From CAKOSP01 sp964549115 (lineage in GTDB: Bacteria; Bacillota_I; Bacilli_A; RF39; UBA660), in assembly GCA_964549115.1 (NCBI GenBank), contig CAZJTX010000007.1, positions 1-30,858 on the forward strand: DNA of 30,858 nucleotides, written 5' to 3'. Below the pieces are notes generated by a model. It searched no databases and had not been told where the DNA came from. It was given only the letters and a program-made list of their open reading frames with translations. How positions within the stretch are numbered: the first letter of the stretch is position 1; every line of letters begins with the position of its first letter. Made by a program: the position numbers and the translations under genes. Below, one piece after another: positions 21,639-28,652 of the stretch.

Positions 21639-22409
21639 TAATTTAATTACCATTGCGTCGAATACATTTTCACAAGCTTGTAAGAACGATTCTTTCATTT
21701 CTTTATATGGATCTTCTGCATCTCCCGCTATTGTTGGTCCAAAGTTTGTTTCAGGTGCAACTGGCACTGGTTCTGCTGCTGGTACATCTATATCAGCTAC
21801 ATTTGGTATTTCAGGTAATGCTGATGTTTGAACTTCTGGAACTGGCGTTGGTTCAACTACTGGTACAGGATCAACCACTGGAATTGGTTCCGGTGTTGGT
21901 GTTGGTTCAGCAACAGGAATCGGCTCTGGTGTTGGTGCTGGTTCAGCAACAGGAATTGGCTCCGGTGTAGGCGTTGGTTCAGCAACAGGAATTGGCTCTG
22001 GTGTTGGGGTAGTTACCGGTACAATTGGTTCATGTACTGGCGCTTCTTCTACAGGAGCTCCATCTACTTTATAATTTGTTTTTAACGCATCAAATGATTG
22101 GATAGGTAATGTTAATTGAGTAAAATAAACATCTGCAGCTCCTAATTCGTTAGGCATTGTTACAAACTGCATTTCTGTGCCTGCAATTACATTTTTTAAA
22201 TGTTCTTTTACTTGTTGCCATTCTCCTTGATCTTCTATTTTTATTAATTTATCATCCATTACTTTAGATACTAAAATTATAGGTAAACCCATATTACCTA
22301 AATTTTCGTCATCAAATACAACATATTTTCCCTCAGGAGTTTGAAAAGCATTTATTAATTTTTTCTCCAAAACGCTTCCTGAGTCTAAATTCAACTTAAT
22401 TTTACTCAC
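21624..22409 (-). CDS. Hypothetical protein with central Pro-rich 12-residue repeats
   Basis: A 261-residue protein (GTG start), apparently cytoplasmic, with no signal or membrane segment. Residues 1-about 115 form a globular N-domain containing GKYVVFDDENLGNMGLPIILV and a Glu/Lys-rich helix; I do not recognise it firmly, though the layout resembles small DUF1292-type domains. A central low-complexity segment holds four tandem copies of PTPEPIPVAEPT-type units, then a Pro/Val/Glu-rich linker. The end (PYKEMKESFLQACENVFDAMVIKLEKK) is a predicted amphipathic helix. GTG at 22409 is preferred because AAGGG lies 10 nt upstream; TTG at 22418 almost touches the ribosome site. Promoter: TTGAAA, 17-nt spacer, TATACT at 22465-22437. 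Confidence 0.75.
   Translation of the reverse strand: MSKIKLNLDSGSVLEKKLINAFQTPEGKYVVFDDENLGNMGLPIILVSKVMDDKLIKIEDQGEWQQVKEHLKNVIAGTEMQFVTMPNELGAADVYFTQLTLPIQSFDALKTNYKVDGAPVEEAPVHEPIVPVTTPTPEPIPVAEPTPTPEPIPVAEPAPTPEPIPVAEPTPTPEPIPVVDPVPVVEPTPVPEVQTSALPEIPNVADIDVPAAEPVPVAPETNFGPTIAGDAEDPYKEMKESFLQACENVFDAMVIKLEKKE
21864..22007 (-). repeat. 36-bp tandem repeat coding for Pro-rich units
   Basis: Four in-frame 36-bp units encode 12-residue blocks of the type TPTPEPIPVAEP. Copies differ at only a few positions (Ala/Thr changes; the last is VVDPV), indicating recent slippage or unequal exchange. Copy number may vary among strains. Confidence 0.85.
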
Positions 22410-22436
22410 ATTAATCAATCCCTTCTACTATAATTT

Positions 22437-22465
22437 AGTATAGCATATCAACTTTTATTTTTCAA
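22437..22465 (-). promoter_or_regulatory. Promoter of the Pro-repeat gene
   Basis: TTGAAA (22465-22460), 17-nt spacer, TATACT (22442-22437) with an extended TGC, on the minus strand. The -35 box lies in the 3' end of the yutD gene. The spacer strongly resembles that of the argS promoter. Confidence 0.6.
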
Positions 22466-22732
22466 TTTTTTTAATATAAAAAATTTGCACCCTAAAGGGC
22501 ATCTTTCCTCGACATACTTCTCCATTTTTTCATAATTATTATATTGTTTAAATTTACCATTGGATCTCTTACAAAAACCTTTCAATCTAAGCTTTCCGTA
22601 TGACCAATCTCCAAGCACATAATCAAAATCATTAAAATAATCAGTAAATAGACTTTTTACCTCTTCTAAATCAAAAGAATTCTCGTCGTCTCTTTCAAGT
22701 TCATAATTTATATCATTAAGAATTATTTTCAT
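22448..22732 (-). CDS. yutD: YutD family protein
   Basis: A 94-residue protein of the YutD (DUF1027) family, small cytoplasmic proteins of Firmicutes without an established biochemical role. The family core FDYVLGDWSYGKLRLKGFCK (about 36-55) and the Cys-containing end EERCPLGCKFFILKKL are both present. The ATG at 22732 shares its first base with the TAA stop of the upstream gene (TAATG), so translation is probably by re-initiation; an in-frame ATG at 22744 lies inside the preceding gene. It is third in an operon with two tail-anchored proteins. Confidence 0.85.
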   Translation of the reverse strand: MKIILNDINYELERDDENSFDLEEVKSLFTDYFNDFDYVLGDWSYGKLRLKGFCKRSNGKFKQYNNYEKMEKYVEERCPLGCKFFILKKLKNKS

Positions 22733-23520
22733 TATAATACCCACATAGCTAATACTGTTAGTCCCATTATTATTGTTGAAATAACACTCATAATTAACAA
22801 AATATCAACATATCCATTACCAGATGTTATTTTAGTGTCTTTATTGAAAAACTCATATAACGCTTTTTCAAATAAATATTCAAAGTTAACTGCATTTTTA
22901 TTAACTTCTAATTTTTGATAAACTTTATTATTTATTTCATCAACATCTTCAGGTGCCAACAATTTTACCATTGTATAATTTTCATCTATTACTTTATATG
23001 CTTCTGGAGGTAATAGCTCCTTAGGTATTGATTTAACTCTTTCCATATTTAATTTGTTTTTATGGTGAAAATATCTTATTATTTCAAATTCATCATCAGA
23101 ATGTAAAAAATTATAAGCGATTTTACCCTCGTCTTTTGACATAGGAGTGTATAAAAGATTTAAAAATTCTTCTTCATCCTCATCACTTATAGTATGTTTT
23201 GTTTTCTTAGCCATGTACATATCTACTAATATTTTTTCTATTTTAGTAAAACTCGGATTTGGCTTAACGTCATTTAAAATATTATTATAACAATTTACAA
23301 ATTCTTCTTTAAAATTATTTACCTTAGCTTCTTCTAAACCAAACTTTAATAAATTAGTATGAAATAGCTTTTCATCTTGGGTTATATAAGGATTTTCAAT
23401 ATCTAATTTTCCATATATAAAAGCCAAAGTTTTTAAAACTTCATTTAAAAAATCATGTTTGTTATTATCATTATTTAAAAAATTGTTAATTGATTTATCA
23501 AATACTTCGTTTATAAACAT
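22732..23520 (-). CDS. Hypothetical C-terminally anchored protein
   Basis: A 262-residue protein I do not recognise. It is acidic and helical, with no signal peptide. Residues 1-about 238 should be cytoplasmic; a single span (VDILLIMSVISTIIMGLTVLAMWV, about 239-262) ends the chain. Motif-like parts are YMAKKTKHTISDEDEEEFLNLLY (about 117-139) and KSIPKELLPPEAYKVIDENYTMVKLLAPED. It begins 7 nt after the stop of another tail-anchored protein and overlaps yutD by one base, so the three genes form one transcription unit. Confidence 0.75.
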   Translation of the reverse strand: MFINEVFDKSINNFLNNDNNKHDFLNEVLKTLAFIYGKLDIENPYITQDEKLFHTNLLKFGLEEAKVNNFKEEFVNCYNNILNDVKPNPSFTKIEKILVDMYMAKKTKHTISDEDEEEFLNLLYTPMSKDEGKIAYNFLHSDDEFEIIRYFHHKNKLNMERVKSIPKELLPPEAYKVIDENYTMVKLLAPEDVDEINNKVYQKLEVNKNAVNFEYLFEKALYEFFNKDTKITSGNGYVDILLIMSVISTIIMGLTVLAMWVL

Positions 23521-23527
23521 ATTTCTC

Positions 23528-24259
23528 CTAACTCATTATTGATTTTACAAATATTATTATTCCCGCTACAAAAGCTAATAATATTAAATACAACAATATT
23601 TCTTTAAATTTATTCTTTTTAGGTTGGCCTTCATCTAGTGTTTCAAAATCTTTAGTACTAAATTGAGTGCTCTTTGAAAAAAACGTTTGTTCTATTTTAG
23701 TATCGTTTTTCTCGGGTTGTTTAATTTCTCCAAATACCTCAGTTTCACCATCACCTTTTAAATCACTAAACAATCCTGTGCTTTCTGTTAATGTTTTTTG
23801 CTCATTTATTGTTATTGTATTTATTAAGTCTTGTAAATCCTCTTCTTTTATCTCAGATGTTTCTAAAACATTAATTTGTTTTAATATATCGTACTGTGTA
23901 TCTCTTAACTTTTTAGTTCGGTCTTCTTCATAGTCTAGGGGCTTGTCTTCCCTAGCTCTAGTTAATATTGCATTAATATCATATTCTTTAGTTATGTCTT
24001 CTTCAAAGTATGGTTCGTTATCTTCTTCTAGCCTAATACTTCTTCTTTTTGGCATTTCTTTATATCTTGTGTCTAAAATAGCCTTTATCTTTTCTACGTT
24101 GATTTCATCTTTGTTTTCACCAAGTATTGTTGCATTACTAGAAATATCAAAGTTTTCTAATTCTGTTCGATGTAATTCTTTATATAGTAATTCATTTTTT
24201 TTTAACCTTGATAATGATTCTCTTTCCGCACTATTATATTTAGACATTCTACTTGCCAT
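23528..24259 (-). CDS. Hypothetical C-terminally anchored, coiled and charged protein
   Basis: A 243-residue protein I do not recognise. It starts MASRMSKYNSAERESLSRLKKNELLYKEL, a basic helical segment. A long Glu/Lys/Asp-rich, partly coiled and partly disordered region follows (for example KRRSIRLEEDNEPYFEEDITKEYDINAILTRARED, about 75-110), and it ends with one membrane span (ILLYLILLAFVAGIIIFVKSI, about 222-242). A cytoplasmic domain tethered at its C-terminus is predicted. I chose the ATG at 24259, with AGGATGG 8 nt upstream; an in-frame ATG at 24328 lies upstream of the promoter-like TGG-TATTAT. First gene of the yutD operon. Its initiation region is shared with the histidine kinase. Confidence 0.75.
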   Translation of the reverse strand: MASRMSKYNSAERESLSRLKKNELLYKELHRTELENFDISSNATILGENKDEINVEKIKAILDTRYKEMPKRRSIRLEEDNEPYFEEDITKEYDINAILTRAREDKPLDYEEDRTKKLRDTQYDILKQINVLETSEIKEEDLQDLINTITINEQKTLTESTGLFSDLKGDGETEVFGEIKQPEKNDTKIEQTFFSKSTQFSTKDFETLDEGQPKKNKFKEILLYLILLAFVAGIIIFVKSIMS

Positions 24260-24277
24260 AATAACGTACCATCCTAT
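24252..24277 (-). repeat. Shared translation-initiation element, copy 2
   Basis: This 26-nt segment on the minus strand contains AGGATGG, the ATG at 24259 and GGCAAG after it. It is identical except for one base to 5225-5250 in front of the histidine kinase. A TATTAT box with TGG before it lies just upstream. Confidence 0.7.
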
Positions 24278-24318
24278 AAAAATAATACCATAGTTTACAC
24301 TTTTTTTAAACTTTATTA

Positions 24319-24347
24319 TTGCTTCCACATAAATAGTTTACTATAAT
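24319..24347 (+). promoter_or_regulatory. Promoter of the ferredoxin gene
   Basis: TTGCTT (24319-24324), 17-nt spacer, TATAAT (24342-24347). Confidence 0.75.
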
Positions 24348-24363
24348 TAGACAAGGAGGATAT

Positions 24364-24558
24364 ATGAAAAAACTAGTTATTAGAGATGGTGCCTGTATAG
24401 GTTGCGGAGCATGTGTTTCAATAGACCCGGAACATTTCGAGTTTAGTGATGATGGCTTAGCAATTGTGACTAATCAAGAAAACTTAGAAAGTGAAGCATT
24501 AAAAAACGCCATTGAAGCGTGTCCTACTGATGCAATTGAAATAAAAGAAGAAGAATAA
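24364..24558 (+). CDS. Single-cluster 4Fe-4S ferredoxin
   Basis: A 64-residue soluble electron carrier with one 4Fe-4S cluster. Ligands are the three Cys of CIGCGAC (12-18) and a distal Cys in EACPTDAI (about 53). A Glu/Asp-rich surface and the absence of a second CxxCxxC place it with the small monocluster ferredoxins of Bacilli. The usual role is one-electron transfer; partners are not encoded next to it. AAGGAGGA (24353-24360) is a near-perfect ribosome site. It is monocistronic, with its own promoter and terminator. Confidence 0.93.
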   Translation: MKKLVIRDGACIGCGACVSIDPEHFEFSDDGLAIVTNQENLESEALKNAIEACPTDAIEIKEEE

Positions 24559-24559
24559 A

Positions 24560-24585
24560 AAAATTGTTATAATAACAATTTTTTA
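24560..24585. terminator. Bidirectional terminator
   Basis: AAAATTGTT (24560-24568) / AACAATTTT (24574-24582) with loop ATAAT. It lies between the convergent ferredoxin and pseudouridine synthase genes. Confidence 0.8.
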
Positions 24586-25293
24586 TTTTCCGTAAAATCT
24601 TTTTACTTCTTTTATTTTTAATTTGCGATATTCGCCCGATTGTAAATTATCGATACTTAAATGCCCTATTTTAATACGAGTTAATTTTAAAACAGTATAT
24701 CCCAAACTTTGAAACAACCTTTTTATAATGTGGTTACGCCCTTCAACAATAGTTAATTCTACATAACAAGTGTTTTTTTCTATATTTTTATTTTTAATTT
24801 TTATTTTGCCTATATTAACTTTTGTTTTATCAATTAATATACCTTTTTTTATCTTTTTTAAATCATCAATGGTTAATATTTTATTTAACTTAGCTAAATA
24901 TGTTTTTGTAACTTCATTTCTAGGACTAGCTATATAGTTAGCAAAATCCCCATCATTTGTTAGTATAATTAACCCTGTTGTGTTATAATCAAGCCTCCCA
25001 ACTGGATAAATTCTCTCTTCAGTGTTAATCAAATCTACTACTGTAATTCTTTTTTCTGGGTCTTCCCTTGTACTTACAACTTCCCTAGGTTTGTTTAAAA
25101 GATAATATTCCCTATTAACTTCTTTATTAATAATTTTACCATTTATTTTAATAATATCTGTACTTGATACCTTAGTACCTAACTCCGTTACTAATTCATC
25201 ATTAACTAAAACCTTATTACCCTTAATAAGTTTTTCGGCTTCTCTTCTAGAAGCATATCCATATTTGGCTATTACTTTTTGCAATCTTTCCAT
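24583..25293 (-). CDS. rluB: RsuA/RluB-family rRNA pseudouridine synthase
   Basis: A 236-residue RNA pseudouridine synthase. An N-terminal S4 RNA-binding domain (about 1-48; RLQKVIAKYGYASRREAEKLI) is followed by the RsuA/RluB/E/F-type catalytic domain: YYLLNKPREVVSTREDP (about 63-79), then GRLDYNTTGLIILTNDGDFA (99-118) with catalytic Asp102, and further on EGRNHIIKRLFQSLGY. It isomerises a uridine in rRNA; RluB in Bacilli modifies 23S rRNA, but RsuA and RluB cannot be fully separated by eye, so the symbol is provisional. It is divergent from the E2-like gene across a large inverted repeat containing both -10 boxes. Confidence 0.88.
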   Translation of the reverse strand: MERLQKVIAKYGYASRREAEKLIKGNKVLVNDELVTELGTKVSSTDIIKINGKIINKEVNREYYLLNKPREVVSTREDPEKRITVVDLINTEERIYPVGRLDYNTTGLIILTNDGDFANYIASPRNEVTKTYLAKLNKILTIDDLKKIKKGILIDKTKVNIGKIKIKNKNIEKNTCYVELTIVEGRNHIIKRLFQSLGYTVLKLTRIKIGHLSIDNLQSGEYRKLKIKEVKRFYGK

Positions 25294-25305
25294 ATATAAT
25301 CAAAT

Positions 25306-25347
25306 ATATTATAACATTTATATATGTTTTATTAAATGTTATAATAT
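25306..25347. promoter_or_regulatory. 15-bp perfect inverted repeat carrying two divergent promoters
   Basis: ATATTATAACATTTA (25306-25320) and its exact complement (25333-25347) flank a 12-nt centre. Each arm contains an extended -10 (TGT + TATAAT): 25313-25308 facing rluB and 25340-25345 facing the E2-like gene. The two promoters overlap, so polymerase binding may be mutually exclusive. Confidence 0.7.
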
Positions 25348-25361
25348 TTTCAGGTGATAAT

Positions 25362-26195
25362 ATGTGTTTATTTGGAAGAAAAGATGGAGTAAAAGTTAAG
25401 AACTTAGATTCAATTCATAAGATCATGCCTCATTTAATGGATAAAAGGTGTGATGCCGAAGTTTATATGTGGGAAACATTCGAAATAACAGAAGTTTTAA
25501 AGTATTTAGAAGAGAAAAACAAAGACTTACCCAAAGAAGAGCAATATACCTTGTTTATGGCCATTATAACAGCAATATTCAAGACTTTTTATAATAGACC
25601 TTATCTTAATAGATTCGTTGCTGGAAAACAGTTATATGATAGAAAAGAGCTAACTGCAAGTTTTATAATTAAAAAGAGATTTGAAGACAAATCAGAAGAA
25701 GCTGTATATATTTATAAAGCTAACGAAACAGACAACTTAGATACAATAACAGCGCATATTAAAAATGAGGTTAAATCTATTCGTAAAACTAAAAAGACCG
25801 CTACTGATAAAATTATAGATATAATTACATCTGGTCCTAGATTTATAACATCATTTGTTGTTAGAATTATTAAAATACTAGATTTTTATGGGAAAGTACC
25901 CGAGTCTATAACTAAGACTGACCCTAACTATACAAGTGTGTTATTAACAAACTTAGGTAGTATTAATTGTAACCAAGCATATCATCATTTAAATAATTAT
26001 GGGACAAATTCATTAGTGGTTGCTGTTGGAACTATATATGAAGAAGACAAGAAAAAATATGTCGATATTGGATTTACCGCTGATGAGAGAATAGCGGATG
26101 GGTTTTATTTTGCTAAATCGATTCAATTTGCAAAAAAAATACTTCAAAACCCTAAAAGTTTAGAAGATAACTTAAATACCAAAATAAAAGAGTAA
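25362..26195 (+). CDS. E2/chloramphenicol-acetyltransferase-fold protein lacking the catalytic His
   Basis: A 277-residue protein matching the catalytic domain of 2-oxoacid dehydrogenase E2 acyltransferases, with no lipoyl or peripheral-subunit-binding domain. The pattern runs from LFMAIITAIFKTFYNRPYLNRFVAG (about 64-88) through SVLLTNLGSI to the C-terminal motif. That motif, DHRxxDG in active E2 and CAT enzymes, reads DERIADG (241-247): the catalytic His is Glu242, while Arg243, Asp246 and Gly247 are kept. No E1, E3 or lipoyl gene is nearby. It is therefore probably not a working E2 subunit; a different acyl-CoA-dependent activity or a binding role is possible. AGGTGAT precedes the ATG, and the leader is only about 10 nt. 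Confidence 0.78.
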   Translation: MCLFGRKDGVKVKNLDSIHKIMPHLMDKRCDAEVYMWETFEITEVLKYLEEKNKDLPKEEQYTLFMAIITAIFKTFYNRPYLNRFVAGKQLYDRKELTASFIIKKRFEDKSEEAVYIYKANETDNLDTITAHIKNEVKSIRKTKKTATDKIIDIITSGPRFITSFVVRIIKILDFYGKVPESITKTDPNYTSVLLTNLGSINCNQAYHHLNNYGTNSLVVAVGTIYEEDKKKYVDIGFTADERIADGFYFAKSIQFAKKILQNPKSLEDNLNTKIKE

Positions 26196-26212
26196 TTAAA
26201 TTACTCTTTTTA
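26186..26212. terminator. Bidirectional terminator
   Basis: AAAAGAGTAA (26186-26195) / TTACTCTTTT (26201-26210) with loop TTAAA. It overlaps the E2-like stop codon and faces the end of argS. Confidence 0.85.
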
Positions 26213-27898
26213 CATACTATAAACCGTTTTTATTCCTAATAAATCTAAATAAAATTCTAAATATTTTTTAACTAATTTAGACAATGTTATCCATGACTCC
26301 ATTTTGTCTAAATTATCTTCGTTTAATATATGGTTTTCCATATAAAACTTAGAATATAACGACGCTAATTGATAAGCATGATCTGCTAATATATTAGGAG
26401 CTTTGTTATTAAAGGAATTTACTAATACCTCACTTGATAACATTAATTTAAGTAATATATTTTTTTCTGTATCAGAATATATATTTAAATTATAAGGAGT
26501 GTTTTCTACTTTTTCTAATATTGAGTTAATTCTAGCTACTGTATAAAGTAGGAATGACCCGGTTTTTCCTTCAGTTTGAGTAAATTTTTCTAAATCAAAT
26601 ATATAATCTTTTTCTCTATAATTAATTAAATCTCCAAACTTAATGGTAGCAACCGTTAAATTATCTGTAACTTCATCTTTGTTAAAAGATTTAACTTTAT
26701 CATATATTTCATCATATACTATTTTATAAAAATCCATTAACCTCATAATTCCACCTTCCCTGGTTTTATAAGGTTTATTATCCTTTCCATTCATAGTACC
26801 AAAACCTAAATGTTCTAAATTAACATTATTTGTAATATTAGCTTTATTAGCACATCTAAATACTTGTTTAAAGTGTAAGCTTTGTCTATTATCTACTACG
26901 TACCATATATCTGTTGGGTTATGTTCTTTAACTCTACCTATTAAAGCGGCTAAATCAGTAGTTGAATATAAAAACGATCCATCATTTTTCTTTATAATAA
27001 TTGGCGGCATCTCCTGATTATCAGATTCTTCTTTTAAATCTACAATTAAAGCCCCTTCACTTTCTTTTAAAAGTTTCTTTTCTTCCAAAATTTGTAATAA
27101 AGAATCTATGTATTTATCCGCAGACTGCTCTCCATTCCAATAATCAAAACTAACATTTAATTTTTCATATATTAATTTAATATTTGTTACTGATAAATCA
27201 TGTAACTTTTCCCATACTTTAAAATAATATTCATCTTTTTCTTGTAATTGTTTGGTTATTTCTCTAGCTTTATTTTTATAATCTTCATCTTCTTCACTTT
27301 TTTTACTTGCAGCAGGATATATTTCTTCTAATTCATCTATTGTAATTTTTTTATTTAATAAATTATCTCCGTGTTTTTCAGTTAAACCCAATATTACTAA
27401 TCCTATTTGTAATCCCCAATCACCTAAATGTACATCAGCAATTGTTTTAGCCCCAACAGAGTTAGCAATTCTTTTGATTGATTCACCTATTACCGCAGAT
27501 CTTAAATGTCCTATATGAAGTGGTTTGGCTATATTTGGACCACCATAGTCCATGAATATAGTTTTACCTTTACCTACTTGGTTAATTCCATATAAAGGAT
27601 CATTATTAATGTTAATAATATAATCTAATATATATTCCTTACTTAGTTTTATATTAATAAAACCTGGGCCTTCAACAAAAACATCTTCAAAATAATAATC
27701 TTTATTTATTTTTTCAATTATTGAATTTGCTATATCCCTTGGATTCTTACCTAATATTTTAGCTAAGGCTAATGCGCCATTGCATTGAAAATCAGATATA
27801 TCCGGTCTATCAGATATAACTACCAAAGCATATTTCCTATCAAAACCATTTTTAATAAACGATTCTTCAAATATTTTTGTTAGTTTATTAGTTATCAT
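26210..27898 (-). CDS. argS: Arginyl-tRNA synthetase
   Basis: A 562-residue class Ia aminoacyl-tRNA synthetase that charges tRNA-Arg. The N-terminal Add-1 domain is residues 1-about 110. The HIGH motif is in GPNIAKPLHIGHLRS (120-134), with the adjacent DVHLGDWGLQIG typical of ArgS. KxxREGG (KTREGGIMRLMDF) replaces a classical KMSK, as in most ArgS. The anticodon-binding helical domain fills the last 120 residues, ending in the ArgS-type VYSM. Length is normal. It is monocistronic. Promoter: TTGCTT, 17-nt spacer, TAATAT with TGC before it (27948-27920). I saw no T-box leader in the short upstream space. Confidence 0.97.
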   Translation of the reverse strand: MITNKLTKIFEESFIKNGFDRKYALVVISDRPDISDFQCNGALALAKILGKNPRDIANSIIEKINKDYYFEDVFVEGPGFINIKLSKEYILDYIININNDPLYGINQVGKGKTIFMDYGGPNIAKPLHIGHLRSAVIGESIKRIANSVGAKTIADVHLGDWGLQIGLVILGLTEKHGDNLLNKKITIDELEEIYPAASKKSEEDEDYKNKAREITKQLQEKDEYYFKVWEKLHDLSVTNIKLIYEKLNVSFDYWNGEQSADKYIDSLLQILEEKKLLKESEGALIVDLKEESDNQEMPPIIIKKNDGSFLYSTTDLAALIGRVKEHNPTDIWYVVDNRQSLHFKQVFRCANKANITNNVNLEHLGFGTMNGKDNKPYKTREGGIMRLMDFYKIVYDEIYDKVKSFNKDEVTDNLTVATIKFGDLINYREKDYIFDLEKFTQTEGKTGSFLLYTVARINSILEKVENTPYNLNIYSDTEKNILLKLMLSSEVLVNSFNNKAPNILADHAYQLASLYSKFYMENHILNEDNLDKMESWITLSKLVKKYLEFYLDLLGIKTVYSM

Positions 27899-27919
27899 AT
27901 TATTACCACCAATATAATT

Positions 27920-27948
27920 ATATTAGCATATCAATTTTTATTAAGCAA
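27920..27948 (-). promoter_or_regulatory. Promoter of argS
   Basis: TTGCTT (27948-27943), 17-nt spacer, TAATAT (27925-27920) with an extended TGC, on the minus strand. A TATAAT slightly downstream is an alternative -10 but has poorer spacing. Confidence 0.5.
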
Positions 27949-27951
27949 TTA

Positions 27952-27976
27952 TGAAAAAAAGTTGAATTATCAACTT
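27952..27976 (-). terminator. Terminator of the YtxH operon
   Basis: AAGTTGA (27976-27970) / TCAACTT (27965-27959) with a 4-nt loop and a run of T's on the minus strand (A's 27954-27960 on plus), overlapping the ytxH-like stop codon. Confidence 0.8.
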
Positions 27977-28379
27977 ATTTCTTTTCACTTTTTTCTAATT
28001 TTTCGATTGTAAATTTTAAAGTTTTAATAGTTTCTTTTTTTACTTCTTCAGCTAGCTCTTCTAATTTAGGTTTTGCTGCTTTAGTTGCGTCTTCTTTTAA
28101 CTTAATAACTTTTTTTTCTATTAAACGAGCTTTTTCTTTTGCTACTGCTAATATTTTTTCTTGATCTAAGTCTTTTAATGATTCTTTAATTTCTTCTACT
28201 TTCTCATTAAATGAATCTTTTAACTCTTCATAATCTACTTCTTCTAGTTTGTTTAATAGCTCATTAAGTTTTTTAGTTAAATCTTTTCTTGTTTCCTCTC
28301 CCTTTTTAGGAGCAAATAACAATCCAAGTCCTAAACCAATACCCGCACCAAGTAAAAATCTTCCTCTTTTTTTACTCAT
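27975..28379 (-). CDS. YtxH-domain protein
   Basis: A 134-residue YtxH-type protein: a short N-terminal membrane segment rich in Gly (RFLLGAGIGLGLGLLFAPKKGEETRKDL, about 6-33) is followed by a long Lys/Glu-rich amphipathic helix or coiled coil to the end. YtxH proteins in Bacilli are envelope-associated, with general stress links and no known enzymatic role. The start is uncertain: ATG 28379 fits AAAGG best, while ATG 28385 and GTG 28388 are in frame. It overlaps the end of the preceding DUF948-like gene, so it is translationally coupled, and is last in a four-gene operon. Confidence 0.82.
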   Translation of the reverse strand: MSKKRGRFLLGAGIGLGLGLLFAPKKGEETRKDLTKKLNELLNKLEEVDYEELKDSFNEKVEEIKESLKDLDQEKILAVAKEKARLIEKKVIKLKEDATKAAKPKLEELAEEVKKETIKTLKFTIEKLEKSEKK

Positions 28380-28650
28380 CTTCATCACCCTTTCTTCTTA
28401 CTATACTTATTAATTTATTTATAATTACTGATCCTAAATCTATTAATTTTTCAGAAAAACCGACAACTCTATCAGTTGTATAGTCTATTAATCCAAATAT
28501 TGGATTTAGTGTCTCTATTTTTTCGTTAACGTTGTCTACAACTCTATCAACTTTAAACATAGTTAAAATAAATTTAATTCCTAATACTATTAATATTAAT
28601 AATAATACAATTATTAATATATATATCACAATAGGTAATACCCTTTCCAT
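28372..28650 (-). CDS. Small membrane-anchored protein, DUF948-like
   Basis: A 92-residue protein with one strongly hydrophobic N-terminal span (IVIYILIIVLLLILIVLGIKFILTMF, about 7-32), then a soluble helical region (VVDNVNEKIETLNPIFGLIDYTTDRVVGFSEKL) and a charged tail. This layout and its position directly before a ytxH gene match DUF948 proteins, which commonly precede ytxH in Bacilli; it is shorter than typical members. GAGGAGG precedes the ATG, overlapping the previous stop. Confidence 0.65.
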   Translation of the reverse strand: MERVLPIVIYILIIVLLLILIVLGIKFILTMFKVDRVVDNVNEKIETLNPIFGLIDYTTDRVVGFSEKLIDLGSVIINKLISIVRRKGDEDE

Positions 28651-28652
28651 TT

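Noticed and set aside
21864..22007. CRISPR-like repeat array
   Set aside because: The units are contiguous and in frame, with no unique spacers, and encode Pro-rich protein sequence.
21653..22085. Plus-strand ORFs rich in Leu/Val/Gln or Trp/Asn/Arg
   Set aside because: They are mirror frames of the proline-repeat coding sequence, without ribosome sites, and arise from the repeat composition.
27899..27974. T-box riboswitch in front of argS
   Set aside because: Only about 75 bases separate argS from the next gene and no T-box sequence or specifier hairpin is visible.
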